Assembly (NCBI GenBank): GCA_017163975.1
Contig: JAFFSR010000347.1
Location: forward strand, 10,855,501 to 10,919,500
Length of the DNA stretch: 64,000 nucleotides
Direction: 5' to 3'
Source of the DNA: Anastatus disparis
Lineage: Eukaryota > Arthropoda > Insecta > Hymenoptera > Eupelmidae
Translations under genes and position numbers: made by a program
Shown here: positions 47,697 through 58,841 of the stretch, in pieces
How positions within the stretch are numbered: the first letter of the stretch is position 1
Layout: each line of letters starts with the position of its first letter
Notes under the pieces: model-generated
The model's input: the letters and a program-made list of their open reading frames with translations, nothing else
Databases searched by the model: none
Told to the model about the DNA's origin: nothing

Positions 47697-48706
47697 ATGC
47701 CTGACTTTAAGGAAGAAAAATGTTCTTAGCGAGCTCTTACGAGCACGTGAGGCTATTAAAAAAATACTTTTGTTAAAAAAGGAAAGAGATGATTTTGAAA
47801 AAGGTTATTGGTGATACTTTAAAACCAGTTATTAAACCACTTGAAAAGCTTGTCGATTCGACGACTGAAAGTGTGTCACGTTCTAATCTTATTTCAGCTA
47901 TAGACAGTAACGGAAAATCGGCAAAAAAAAGATTAAGATTCGATGATTCAAGTTATATTGTAAACGATATTAATAACTCGGTTTCGGCGTTTGATAATGA
48001 TGTTTCTAATGGCGATGATTTTTCTCCGATAAATAGCACAATGATTAATTCATCATTCAATTCTGTAAATTCATCATTCAATTCTGCAAATTCATCATTC
48101 AAATCTATATATTCACCATTTGTATCTGCGCATAAAGAAACTGAACCGACAGACTTTTTATCAATGCTGAATGGAAGCCACAGCAAAATCGATAACATAT
48201 ACGGAGTGAGAAAAGTCAGTGGGGTATACATGATGGGTGATTCACAAATTCAATTTGATGATAAAATGATAAAAGTGAAAGATTTAAGTTTTCCTAAAAG
48301 CAGTGGTCTAATGGAATTGCTTTCAAAAAAGAACCAGATGATAATCTTTTGAGTACAACAGATCGCAAGAACTATCGCATTATCCTCGAAGCAACAAATG
48401 CCCATAGAAAAGACATAGCAAAAGTGAGAATATACGCTCTTCGAAAAGTAGAAAATATTCAAAAATCATAGCACCAATGTTCCGTAGTGATCGCAGTAGA
48501 ATGTCTACCAGCGGAGGAAGTCTCATACCTAAATATAAAATAGCAAAAGAGAATAGTTCCATAGATTTAGTCTACTGGGATGATCCGAATGAGCTTGTCG
48601 AAAGACTACGATTATTAATAGCCGAACGATCTGCTGGAAATAATAATCACAATAATGGAATCCAATCAATCATAGAGGAACTACGTGAAGCCGGACATAT
48701 ATATTG
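47697..48706 (+). pseudogene. Uncharacterised Polinton protein, frameshifted
   Basis: It starts at MPDFKEEK (47,697), shifts near 47,720 and again near 47,795, runs open as 187 codons (47,789-48,352) and is picked up in another frame at 48,477-48,706. The middle has LKPVIKPLEKLVD, a Ser/Asn-rich tandem (SSFNS repeated) and TDFLSMLNGS, then IYGVRKVSGVYMMGDSQI. The C-terminal piece has VYWDDPNELVERLRLLIAE and GIQSIIEELREAGHIY. I know this C-terminal block from proteins beside Polinton integrases and have no function for it. A virion or tether role is a guess. Confidence 0.6.
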
Positions 48707-48739
48707 ACGAGCACAATTTTCAAATCAATAATAGTAAAT

Positions 48740-48949
48740 ATGAGTCTCGATGTATTTGGAAGAAAACTTGAGGGCTCGCAAGTGAGTCGTGGTCCTCGAG
48801 GCATTGGATTCAATGTTACATCAGATGGTGATTTTGATTTAGAAAATAAGCGGCTTTGCAATATTGGAGAGGCTAATGATCCAAATGATGCGATTAGTTT
48901 GAATTCACTAAATAATAGACGATCGGATATTACTAAAGCTGAAGCTTAA
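48740..48949 (+). CDS. Small uncharacterised protein, MSLDVFGR family
   Basis: 69 codons from MSLDVFGRKLEG (ATG 48,740) to a TAA just before the integrase ATG. It has RGPRGIGFNVTSDGDFDLEN and KRLCNIGEANDPNDAISL. Relatives I recall carry a collagen-like or fibre-like RGPxGIGF start and an NxDLxNKRLxN repeat like those in phage tail fibres. It could be a truncated fibre. The frame is open but may have lost its C-terminus. Confidence 0.5.
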   Translation: MSLDVFGRKLEGSQVSRGPRGIGFNVTSDGDFDLENKRLCNIGEANDPNDAISLNSLNNRRSDITKAEA

Positions 48950-48950
48950 G

Positions 48951-49865
48951 ATGGAACGTCAAAGAGTAGTTGAAGAGCTACACAAGCCAGCACGTCAAAG
49001 GTACAAGCGAAGAAAATATGACATACGCGGATTAGATGAGACTTGGCAAGCTGACCTTGTAGAAATGATACCTTATTTTAAGGAAAACAAAGGTTTTCGC
49101 TACTTACTAACTGTCACAGATATATTTTCAAAGTATGCATGGGCTGTACCAGTCAAATCGAAGAGTGGCAATGATGTTACTCTAGCTATGAAGTTAATAT
49201 TAAAACAAGGACGGTGCCATCGAATTTACAAACTGACCAAGGAAAAGAATTCTACAATTCAAACTTTCAGAATCTTATGAAAAAGTACAAGATAAATCAC
49301 TACTCTTCACATAGTAATCTTCATGCAAGCATATGTGAACGCTTTAATAGAACTTTAAAAATGCAATGTGGTTAGAATTCAGCAAACAAGGAAGTTATAA
49401 ATGGTTAGATATTCTGCCTGAGTTAGTGAAAGCATACAATTCAAGAAAACATCGGACAATAGGAATTGAGCCTGAAAACGTTACGAAGATAAATGAAAAA
49501 GAAATCAAGAAAATTACCCAACTGAAAAAGACCTGTAAAAACCAAAATTCAAAGTAGGAGATAAAGTGCGAATAAGTAAGATAAAACAAGTATTTGAAAA
49601 AGGTTATACACCAAATTGGTTAACTGAAATTTTCACAATAACAAGAGTTGTAAAACCAATCCCATAACTTACCACGTCAAAGATTATTATGATGAACTAG
49701 TTCCGGCGGCTTTTATGAAACGGAAATTTAAAAGACTATGTATCCAGAAATTTATTTAGTAGAAAAGTTTTAAAGAAAAGTGGTAAACGTGTATATGTTA
49801 AATGGTTAGGTCTAAGTAACAAGCATAATAGTTGGATAGATAAAATGAGATTGTTTGAAAATTAA
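48951..49865 (+). pseudogene. Polinton chromodomain integrase (DDE), multiply frameshifted
   Basis: A retrovirus-like integrase that would join the element ends to target DNA. The frame opens MERQRVVEELHKPAR (48,951). First catalytic Asp in WQADLVEM (49,052), then FRYLLTVTDIFSKYAWAVPV. The second Asp (LQTDQGKEF, about 49,235) and the Glu (CERFNRTLK, 49,337) sit in a different frame after a shift near 49,215. MWLEF-SYKWLDILPELVKAYNSRKHRT follows after another shift near 49,366. The C-terminal core VGDKVRISK is near 49,557. The chromodomain YVKWLGLSNKHNSWID (about 49,795-49,845) is preceded by a further shift. All three acidic residues are still encoded although the frame is lost. Confidence 0.87.
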
Positions 49866-50099
49866 AATGTATTTTTACAATATAATAGTGTAATGAATGA
49901 AAAATTTAATTGTATTTTGTTTATATTATTTAGATATATTTAAATAGAATATTGTAATATATTTTATTATGGTAATTCAATATAATTATAACTATAGTGG
50001 TGATGATGAATAAAAAACAAATGTATAATGTTAACATATTTTTATTTATTTATGTATTATTATGTACAAGTTACAATAAATAGTTTTAAAAATCATTTC

Positions 50100-50412
50100 T
50101 GTAGATATATTTTTACACCTGGATCGAATTTGAAAGAAGTTCCTCCTAAATACATTTGTAAACAAACGTAGTTTGTTTGTTTCCATCGCAGAGTTTGTAA
50201 AAATTCTTCATCTTTTTAGAATTGCTGATGAAAACCTTCTGTAGGAATACTTGAAAACTTTTTGCTCGAATTCTGCTACATCTTTACACCATATCGTGTC
50301 TTCACCTCTTTAAGTGCTGTTACTATGTACTGCATGATTTTTCCAAGTCTGTAACTTTTTTCCTTGGCAAGAAGTCGCCTCCATCAATCTTATAAAGGGT
50401 TGATAACCCATT
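50100..50412 (-). pseudogene. Possible small DNA-binding-type Polinton gene, remnant
   Basis: On the minus strand a strong acceptor (TTTTTTTTGATTTCAG) precedes NGLSTLYKIDGGDFLPRKK, then, after shifts, a TRYGVKM-like phrase and VFKYSYRRFSSAILKR. This loosely follows an uncharacterised insect family with a YGxKxxVxL...VFLPxR pattern that might be an OB-fold single-strand binder. Stops and shifts are frequent. Low confidence in identity. Confidence 0.35.
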
Positions 50413-50994
50413 CTGAAATCAAAAAAAAAGTAAAAATTAAAATTTCTGTTAAAGATATTTTTTTATTAGGAAAAATTGTACTATAAACTTATATGATTAG
50501 TTAGTTGACTTCGGTCTTTGTAGAGGTTGATCGTTCTCAAGCCTTCTGATTACTTGACGTGCTCCTCATCATGCTCCGTCCCTTGATATAGCTCATCTCC
50601 ACCTCGATTCTGCCCTTCCATCGCCACTTGTAATAAATCCTTCTCCCATCTTCTTCAGAACTTATCCCCTATTGATGGATCCCAGTCATGCATGAACTCC
50701 TCTAATACGTCATACTCAATAATGATTTGCTCACCTTGGTTGCCATGAAGTGTCACCTCACTGTGCTGCACAATTTTCATCCCCTCTCATGCTCTATATC
50801 ATTCACCTCGACTTGCATTACTCCATTTTCATTGGATTCATCCCTCTCGATTTCCCTCTCTTCTATGCTCTGTAACATTCATCTCACTCGTTACTCTATT
50901 TTCATTGGATACTGTGTCCCTCTTCTTCCAATTCCTGCTCTTTTTCAGCAGCCATTTTCTGTGATATTCCTCTACTGGGCAGAACAGCCATCTG
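50413..50994 (-). other. Low-complexity acidic remnant
   Basis: Between the polymerase C-terminus and the remnant at 50.1-50.4 kb, minus-strand sequence is Glu-rich (KEQELEEEGHS). It contains an imperfect duplication of a phrase ATCCAATGAAAATRGAGTAA near 50,835 and 50,905. Possibly the tail of one protein; not assigned. Confidence 0.3.
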
Positions 50995-53900
50995 TATCTC
51001 TTCAATTCTAAAATGACCCCATGGTAAAGTATGTCTGTACTATCAGGCAATAAAAATCTCTCTTATCATCGTGGACCAGTTACAAATTTTATTTCCCACT
51101 TTCTCAGTATGCACTGTGTGTAATTTTAATCGAATATTGCACTGTTCACGGTGTATAATGACAAGATCCTGAAGACAGCTTCGCTAATCTTCGAAAGTGA
51201 TTGTTTTCTTCACGACGTTAGATTTGATACCTTTGGCTTTTTACTGTGTCACTCCATCAACCAAAATACTACAGATTTACTCCGCAAACCTATGAATTCA
51301 AGTCATAATCTTGCTCACAGCATTCATCTTTCATTAATCCAGGAATTTTCTTATTGACACGTGAATATTAAACCGAGTATTTTCAGCAGAATCAGAAGTA
51401 TCAACTCTGTGAATGTCTTCCTTCATTGTTTGATACATCTCAATTTCTTCAACTTCATATATTAAACTATCCGTATCCTGGTATATGTGAAGTTTACATT
51501 TTGTCCTAGTCGTTGTTTCATATATGAGTAATGAAAACTCATATAACAGTGTTTTTGATAAATCACAAGGATGGAAAAAACCAACATATAGGTTTTTTAT
51601 TGTGATACTCGTTCTCTTCAGCTGAATAGCTACCAAATTCTCATCAAAATTGCACAACTAAAAAATTTGGTTGAGCTATACGTGCTTCTGCTCCATATCT
51701 GCCTGTGAATTTATTTATTAATCGCCATCAACACGTGACCGCTCGTTCGATGCACATTTTCCATAGACAGAGTTAATTAATAATTTATAGAAGAGTTTTT
51801 CAAATTCATTCTTTGCTTGCTTTCTTTTCTCAGTATTTAATTCAACATAAGGTTTGAGCTAAGCCTTCTGTTCAAAACTTAAAATTCCTGTGGACTTTCT
51901 TTAATCGAAGTCCATTATCAACGCCAGAGTGTTAATGTCTGATAATGAATGGCCTTACCTTTCCTTTTAATTCACAAGTAGTAAATGGTTTTTGCGCTGA
52001 GGCCTAATTGGTGACGTGTTCTGCACCAGTCTTATCCCGTGTTTCATCGCTGGATTTCCCCAGGAGAGTCTAAATCCACTTCAGCAACATAGCCTATATA
52101 TCCGAATCTGGCTGTGTATTGAAGAAATCTGGCATTGTTTCGATAATCAATCCATTTAAATTTTCCTATCGAAATGTGCTGTAACATCGGCCAACCAAGA
52201 AAGATTATTAATGTCAAAAGATAGAAGGTTTCTTCTTCTATTTTCGTCATAGGACCATGTATGGATTGTCGTTGCACTATACATACCGGTTACAGCACTA
52301 GCTTATTCCTCCACGGATAACTGTTCTGACATTAACATTAGCATGTCAATGTCTGACAAAAAGTTCCAATTCTACCTTCGTCATTTTAAGAGCTGCTGAA
52401 ACCTTGTTGGCCTGAGAGTGTTTAGAAGTACAGGACCTCAAACCGTAGGATGTAAAAAGAGGTCCTCATAGTGAATCTCAAACACGTCAGCCAGTAGAAA
52501 ACATCGAAGTTTTAAATATAGAACAGTACTCTCCCCTAAGTTTTTAGAGAGATAATTCGCATTAACTTGAACAGCATGCTCAAAATCTTCTTCAGCTATC
52601 GAGAATCCATTTAGTTTGTTGCAAGAGCTCATTTTTCTGGCAGCTTTAGAAGCAAAAGAGTTTGATCTTAATCCATCCACAAAATCAGAGAAGTTACCTT
52701 TCCATCACAGAAAGGTTATCTTTGCATCCTGTGAATCCATCCTGTTTGAAATTCTTCCATTGTAGTGAGCAAGCACGTTTTCTAGATATGATGCAGCTTC
52801 TCCAATGATCATGGAAAACATAAGAATCATAGCAAATCTAGTAAATTGATGTCACTATTTTGCATGTATTTTGTAAAAAGAAATGTATTTTTTTCCTCAT
52901 TTTGATGGCCACTAGGACATTCATCCTTCGTCAATGTGAAGTGCCAATTCTTTTAGAATAAAATGTGTCGTATTGAGATTATGAAACAACAGAATGAATC
53001 AATTCACCCATAATTCAAATTACGGTTTATGAGCTTACCTCCTGACTCAGGAGAAATAAAACGTAAAATAACCAAATTATGTTCTTTTGTTCAATTATAA
53101 CTAATGTGAAACAACTTACCGTCCTTAGAGATGACAGTTGTCTGTACATAAAGTTCTTCACAGATTAGTTTTCAACATATATGGGCAAACTGTTGACCTC
53201 TGAAAAGAATTAATTATTATAAATCAGTAAGTCATTTAGTACAGATTCTTATAAGTTCATCAATCTTTTCACTAGTTTACCTGAATTCTCTAATAAGCCA
53301 TTTTGCAGGTGTCTCTTCACATTCATTATTTTTCTATATGATTTAAAAAGATAATTTTCTATCTGAAACTGCATTTCATATATTGCCAATGCTATAGCTT
53401 CAGAAGTTGAAAAACTTTCATTTTCAGTAGGTTTCAATAAACATTCGAAATCTGTATACAATCACTAAAGAACTTTGCTACTTTTATATAATCTTCGAAT
53501 TTGAGAATGTTATTCTTACTAGGAAATATAGAACACTTGATCATAGATTTGCTCAAACTTTGGGATAAGATTTTCCAGATGTAAAATGTGAAAGGAAACA
53601 GAATTTCAGACCCCAACTCTCAATATTTCCTAGTTGCAAGCAATTAAAAAAAATCACTAAGAAGTTACTAGATTTTCAAACGCATATAATTCCTTAGCAT
53701 TGATAGCTAGAGCTTGAAACTTTTTAAATGAAGCTGAGCTCAAATCCTTTTGAAGTAGTAGTTATAGCGTGTCAACATATTTTTCTTCCCAAAGTTATAG
53801 CGTGATGTCTATTGGACAATCGATTTTCTTTTAACATTAATTGTTAATAAAGCTGAAATTAGGTACTAATGTTTGCTGAGCTTATAACTGGCAAAAATAA

Positions 53901-55258
53901 TATTTTGACATGCTATACTACTATTTTAAAAGATCTGAAGCTCTCAGGTCTTCGCTAAAAAAGTTCCAAGCTCCTAGCTATCAATGTTAAGGAAATTATA
54001 TGCGTTAAAAATCTGGTAACTTTTTTAGTGATTTTCTTTAATTGCCTGTAACTAGGAAATATTGAGCGTTGTGTGTCCAATATTCTGTTTTCTTTCATAT
54101 TTTGGCATCTGAAAAACTTATCCCAAAAGTTGAGCAAAATCCAATGATCAGAAGTCTGATACTCTCCTAGTTAGTGTCCGAGTAGATTGATTCTACATTT
54201 ATTTAAATTTTCACCAATCCTTTTCATGAGTTTTCAATCTTTCTTCATGATAAAAATTTGTAAACACCTTTCACAATGAAAAGATTTCATATGAGTTTTA
54301 GATAATTGAGGACCTCAGTAGTCGAGACATACTTTTAATCCAAACGTAATGATATTGAGGCATGCTTCCATCATCATCTTTGATATTTCTTCATACTCAT
54401 CTAAGTAAAAATCTTGAATGATAAGCAAATTCACATGTTGAACCTTCTTTTCTACAGTGATGTGACAAGGTGATACTTCAAACTTTGGCCCGTACTTCTT
54501 GGTATGTATACATTTTACTGAAATACTTTTATTCAATTTTTCAAATTTCGAAACATTTAAGTTTGACAGGAAATTCAATGTCTCCAAATTCCAGCTTTTT
54601 TCTCATGCAAACGATACTGAGTCACTCTGTTTGGATTATTTTCACTTGGATACAATGCTGAAAGTATAGCATACTAAAACATATTTGTCATATTGTGAAC
54701 ATTTAGACACGCTTTCTTATTCTCTATAAATTTTGGAAGAGAATGAAAGAGAACTACCTTTGAAAGGTGAATATTTTTTCATATTTATACAAACTTATAA
54801 TTCTCTTCAAAGTCCATCCAGAATCTTTTCTTGAAATTCTTCTAATTGTGTAAGAATAGGCTCTTTGATATGATCCTTAAACCATCCCTCTAAATCTGTC
54901 GACATGTATACTTAGAACTTTCGCTCGTAAAATATTTAGTATCAGTTAATTCCTCAGTATTTTTCTGCACAGCAAATTCTGAGACAAAATCAGAATTTAT
55001 TTTCAATGCACTGTATTCTTCTAAGCATGCCTGAACCTTAACTTTGAAGAGTTTTTGTGCATCATTCAAAAAAACTCAAAATGTCCACATGTTTAATATT
55101 TATAACTACACCAGTCCTAATACGATTTTGAAAGCTGACTCCACGTCTCGCCATTCGACTCTAGCTTCTGTTTCCTTAGATTCTGTTACCTCCTTGTTGA
55201 AGATTTGTTGTTCCAACTGCACTTTGAAACATGAGGATGTGTTATACAAGTTTGACAT
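50995..55258 (-). pseudogene. Polinton protein-primed-type DNA polymerase B, broken and interrupted
   Basis: This would replicate the linear element from a terminal protein. Blocks in order on the minus strand: MSNLYNTSS start (55,258); a region with DAQKLFKVKVQACLEEYSAL and TKYF (about 54,930-55,060); ILTQLEEFQEKDSGW-like text across frames (about 54,820); NVSKFEKLNKSISV (54,550); a Cys2-type finger FHCERCLQIF (about 54,280); a 652-bp MITE; Exo I YTDFECLLKP (53,432-53,461); the Exo III neighbourhood LYLKLRCFLLADVFE (about 52,480); motif A region (about 52,190, the acidic motif visible only in a shifted frame) with WIDYRNN and YVAEVDLDSPGE; palm motif C YQDTDSLIYE (51,454-51,483); and KKAKGIKSN-like text (about 51,220). 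Many stops and shifts. The polymerase at 12-16 kb has different motif wording. Confidence 0.85.
53519..54170. mobile_element. PIF/Harbinger-like MITE, copy 3, diverged
   Basis: Same family as 1728-2198 and 4343-5006: CTAGGA...TCCTAG ends and TTA duplications (53,516-53,518 and 54,171-54,173). It is 652 bp with many differences and indels relative to the other copies, so it is older. It sits inside the polymerase between the zinc finger and Exo I. Confidence 0.8.
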
Positions 55259-55308
55259 TTTGTTTCTCTCCTCTTCTGAGATTTGGTTGAGCGATTTTTT
55301 CGTTTAAT

Positions 55309-56138
55309 TTTATTATAGCGGAATTACACGTGTCTAACCAATAATGAATATCATTACTGCTTAATTCGCTTATACTTCGTAAAGCATCACGAAGTAATGT
55401 GTACAAGATTGTTCAAAAAATCAATCAGTCATCTTTACTTTGTTTTTTTTTGGTAACACTAAAATAATACTAGAGTAATCACTGCAATGTTACGATAATT
55501 GAGAACAAATCTGATTTGATTGTGATTTACAGGAACTGTACTAGTCTGAAAAATAGCTTCCCTTTTTATAGGCAATGAAAATGAAAGATGGAAATACAAA
55601 TTTTATTATTCAACCAATAGAAAAAGAAAAATTAGTAAAAAGATAAGAGGGACAAAAATTTGAAGATTCACCAATACCAAAAAGAAAAGATAATGAAAAT
55701 ATAAGATGAGATAAAAATTTGTAGATTCAACTAATGTGAAAAGAAAAGTAAATCAAAATATAAGAAGGGATACAAATTTTAAAGCTCGACCAATGTTAAA
55801 AAAAAGTTAATGAAAATATAGAGAGGATGCAAATTTAAAGATTTGACCTATAGTAAAGAGACAATTTAGTGAAAACATAAGAGGGGATACTAATTTTCCA
55901 AGATTTGACCATTAAAAAGAGAAAATTCAATGAATATATGAGGGGATACAATTTCAAGATTCAACTAATAATGAAAAAAAGTAAATTAAGAGAGGGATAT
56001 ATTTATCTTTTAAGTCCAAATAAAATAGATCATTTTAGAATTTTTCCTATTCAGTCTCTAAGATTACTTCTCGCTGAATGAAATTAGAATTGTGAAATGG
56101 CTAGAACAAGAGTGATTATAATCTAATGGTTAGAAAAG
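55309..56138. repeat. Spacer with ~60-bp AT-rich minisatellite
   Basis: No gene. About seven degenerate units span 55,570-56,010, each with ATAAGAGGGGATACAAATTT, a GATTCAACCAAT-like phrase and AAAAGAAAA. A small hairpin CTTCGTAAAGCATCACGAAG lies near 55,375. Confidence 0.7.
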
Positions 56139-56968
56139 CGATATTACGATCCTGAAGAAAATGTTTATATTTGCGATATTCAAGGATTTCAGAGCACATC
56201 AGAGAATCCTTTCATTTTTAAAAAATAAGTTTTTGAATATAAGGAAAACGCTTTTCCAACAGCCTATCTCTTTGAGCCTCCAATGACATGGAGAGAACTT
56301 AATAAAGAAGAAAAAGCATGAATTATTGGTTAGAAAGGTATCATCATGAATATCATGGACTCAGGAGATATTCCATACCATCGCCTCAAACGAATTTTCG
56401 ATATCTGTTCGCAAGGAGTTGAGAAATTATTTGTCAAGGAGAGAAGAAAGCACAGTGGCTGGCCAATCTTTTTACCTAATATGTAAGTATTACATTTATA
56501 GTTAAACAAATAGTCTTTTTATATTTTTTTGTCATACTTTTCGATACTTTGATTATACTGTCGTTATACTTGTGATATTTTATTTAAACTCAAAAAATAT
56601 AAAAAAGTTATAGTCAAAAGTATCAAAAGTATGATGAAAGTATAACAAGAGTAGTATAACAACAGTATAACCAAAGTATCAAAAGAAGTATCAAAAATTT
56701 TTGATGATTTCGTTTTATTTTTCGTTACTTTAGTCAAAATTTTCTTAACTTTTTCTTATATTATTTTCTGTACTTTGTCTTAGGTCAATCCTAAAAATGT
56801 TAAAGATTTTGGATGTCCATCACTAGAAAAAATAAAGTATGATGGACGATTTTTTGCTCCAACCATGTTCTCTGTAAGAGTCGAAGACGTATGTGTGCTG
56901 TTGATAATGCTCTTGCAATACGAGCGTGGTTACGAAATTATCTAGATGGTAAATTTATAGGATGAAGT
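56139..56968 (+). pseudogene. Cys/His accessory gene, right copy, possible intron
   Basis: The block order parallels the left copy at 42.1-42.5 kb: YICDIQGFQ (about 56,168), FEYKENAFPTAYLFEPPMTW, HRLKRIFDI, then HSGWPIFLPN. A segment with perfect GTAAGT start (56,483) and TTGTCTTAG end (56,783) follows, then DFGCPSLEKIKYDGRFF, and in a shifted frame RRRMCAVDNALAIRAWLRNYL. Stops at several points. If the 301-base segment is spliced out the phase does not match the downstream frame, so either a frameshift or a different donor is needed. The C-A-x-x-N-A-x-x-x-x-x-W block matches the CALxNxxLMK block of the other copy. Function unknown. Confidence 0.5.
56483..56783 (+). other. Candidate intron with self-complementary interior
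   Basis: GTAAGT and TTAG borders. Inside, a T-rich half (CATACTTTTCGATACTTTGA, TATACTTGTGAT) faces an A-rich half made of AAGTATCAAAAGTATGA and AGTATAACA words, so it could fold on itself. It may alternatively be an inserted element. Confidence 0.45.
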
Positions 56969-57399
56969 GGATAAAATTTTTAATAAGAATATATTACGAA
57001 TAAATTTAATATAATAAAAGTTTTTTATTTCTTGTTTTTTCTAAACCTTATTGTCCTCATCGGAATAAATAATTTTAATTTTTAATGGTTAAAAATTATA
57101 ATTGGAGATTTCTAAGGTAAAAGGGTGTATTTTGATAACGTATCGTTTTTTTCATGTTTCTTAGTGATAATTAATTGTGATAACATTACATTTATAGTAT
57201 AATATTTAGGAAAGAAATATCATCGTACTATGTTTCACGAAATTAAATGATAAAAGACTTTTTCGAGTTACGCTCTGTTCAAGTAATCAATCACGTCATA
57301 ATTTTATTTATATATTTATTGCAATGACAAATATTTTTAATATGAAATAATTAGAATAAATATTCTGAAATTTTTATGTATTATTAAGTTATTTGAATA

Positions 57400-57434
<35 letters not shown>

Positions 57435-57658
57435 GAATGAAGAAAATTTTTTTGTTATTATATAAATTAACGATGGGATAGGAATGAAAAAAATTGAAGC
57501 AATACATCTTTTCATTTATTTTTTTTTTTTTTTTATTTTTATTTAATATATATTAAACAAAAATTATATTTACATAATAATTACAAATCATAAGTTTATA
57601 ATTTCATACTTGATACGTGGTTTGCCTGATTGCGCACATTCCACATCTTGAGGTTGCT
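56969..57658. other. AT-rich spacer
   Basis: No gene seen. Holds an (AT)n array at about 57,402-57,431 and a poly-T run at about 57,520-57,535. Confidence 0.5.
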
Positions 57659-58841
57659 TCAATTGTAACCTTTTACTTCTTTCATCATGTTCTCGTATCG
57701 ATATTTGAGTTGAAGGAAGTATAAAGTTATTCTTGGATCCTGAAAACAAAATTAATAAAAATTATTTTTGTATAAGTGAAAAAAAATTTTTTTTCCAAGT
57801 ATATTTTTAAAAATAGTTTTTTACCTGTACGTGTTGACGAAGTCTCTTGAACTTCTTGTAACGCCTTCTCATCAGCTGCTCGTTTATTTTTTCAACGTTT
57901 TCCTCAGCTGCAAACATAAATTACAATATAATTAAATTTTAATTATTATAAATTTTTTTATAATTAAAAAAATTATTATAAAAAATCGGAAAGGAAATAA
58001 AAATAAATTGAAAACATGAAGAACAATACAATTTTTATAATTATTATATTATAATTTTTATAGTTAAAAATTATTATAAAAAAATTAAAATAGAAATAAA
58101 AATAAAACTTACTTTCCGCTTTTCTTTTTTGGATGTGGAAACTGCATCATTTGTAGTTTTTTGCACTTTTATTTGACTTTGTGTCCGATCCACTGGATGA
58201 TGTGCGGGAGCTCGAGCTCGAGCTGGAACTGCTCGAATTTGAACTGCTTGAGCTTGAACCGCTCGAGCTGGAACTTCTCGAATTTGAACTGCTTGAGCTT
58301 GAACCGCTCGAGCTGGAACTTCTCGAATTTGAACTATTCGAGCTTGAACCGCTCGAGCTTGAACTTGTGCTCGAACCACTCGATGATGATGTGTTTGAGC
58401 TTGAACGAGGATTCGACTTCGACCTTGATCTAGATTTCGACCTTGATTCCGATCTCGATCTCTGCGGTTGACATATCCCTTCATTTAATTGCTCCATAGC
58501 CGCAGTAGTTGGAAGTATTGGCACTGAAAAGAAAAAGTTGAAAATGAATTTTATTATTTGTTATTATTTAAATCAATAAATAATTATAATAAAAAAAATT
58601 CTATTATTCTCAAAAAAAAAGTTAAAAATTAATTTTATTGGCAAATTTTAAAACAAATAATTATAATAAAAAATAATTTTATTGTTCTCAAAAAATTTAT
58701 TATACTCAACTTACATGAATCCACCGCTTTCATTGCCCATGATGCATAATCTAACATCATGATCAATGTAGGTCCATTATTGACGATCCATCTTATTTTT
58801 TCTTGCACTGTTTTTATACACTTATTTTGCTCCTCACACAT
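57659..58841 (-). CDS. Four-exon Ser/Arg-rich gene near the Polinton right end
   Basis: The exons are 58,715-58,841, 58,113-58,523, 57,825-57,907 and 57,659-57,739. All three introns have GT-AG ends, two with GTAAGT. The lengths 127+411+83+81 total 702, exactly 234 codons, in a consistent frame with a single in-frame TGA at codon 168 (58,147-58,149). Exon 1 encodes MCEEQNKCIKTVQEKIRWIV, an amphipathic start. Exon 2 has an RS-like tract (RSRSESRSKSRSRSKS), then a 30-bp-repeat Ser/Gly/Asn/Arg tract. Exon 3 is basic helical (RRRYKKFKRLRQH). Exon 4 ends KYRYENMMKEVKGYN. I do not recognise it. The RS tract suggests RNA or nuclear-speckle binding, an inference only. Either the TGA ends the real protein or this is a lightly damaged gene captured by the element. 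Confidence 0.6.
58181..58370. repeat. 30-bp coding minisatellite
   Basis: GAACTGCTTGAGCTTGAACC and CGCTCGAGCTGGAACTTCTC phrases alternate in tandem. On the minus strand they encode the Ser-rich tract of the four-exon gene. Open frames on the other strand and phases are by-products. Confidence 0.8.

Noticed and set aside
58161..58484. Overlapping plus-strand frames rich in Leu/Glu and a minus-strand Ala/Val/Arg/Gln frame over the Ser-rich exon
   Set aside because: By-products of the 30-bp repeat. Only the Ser/Arg phase joins correctly to the other exons.
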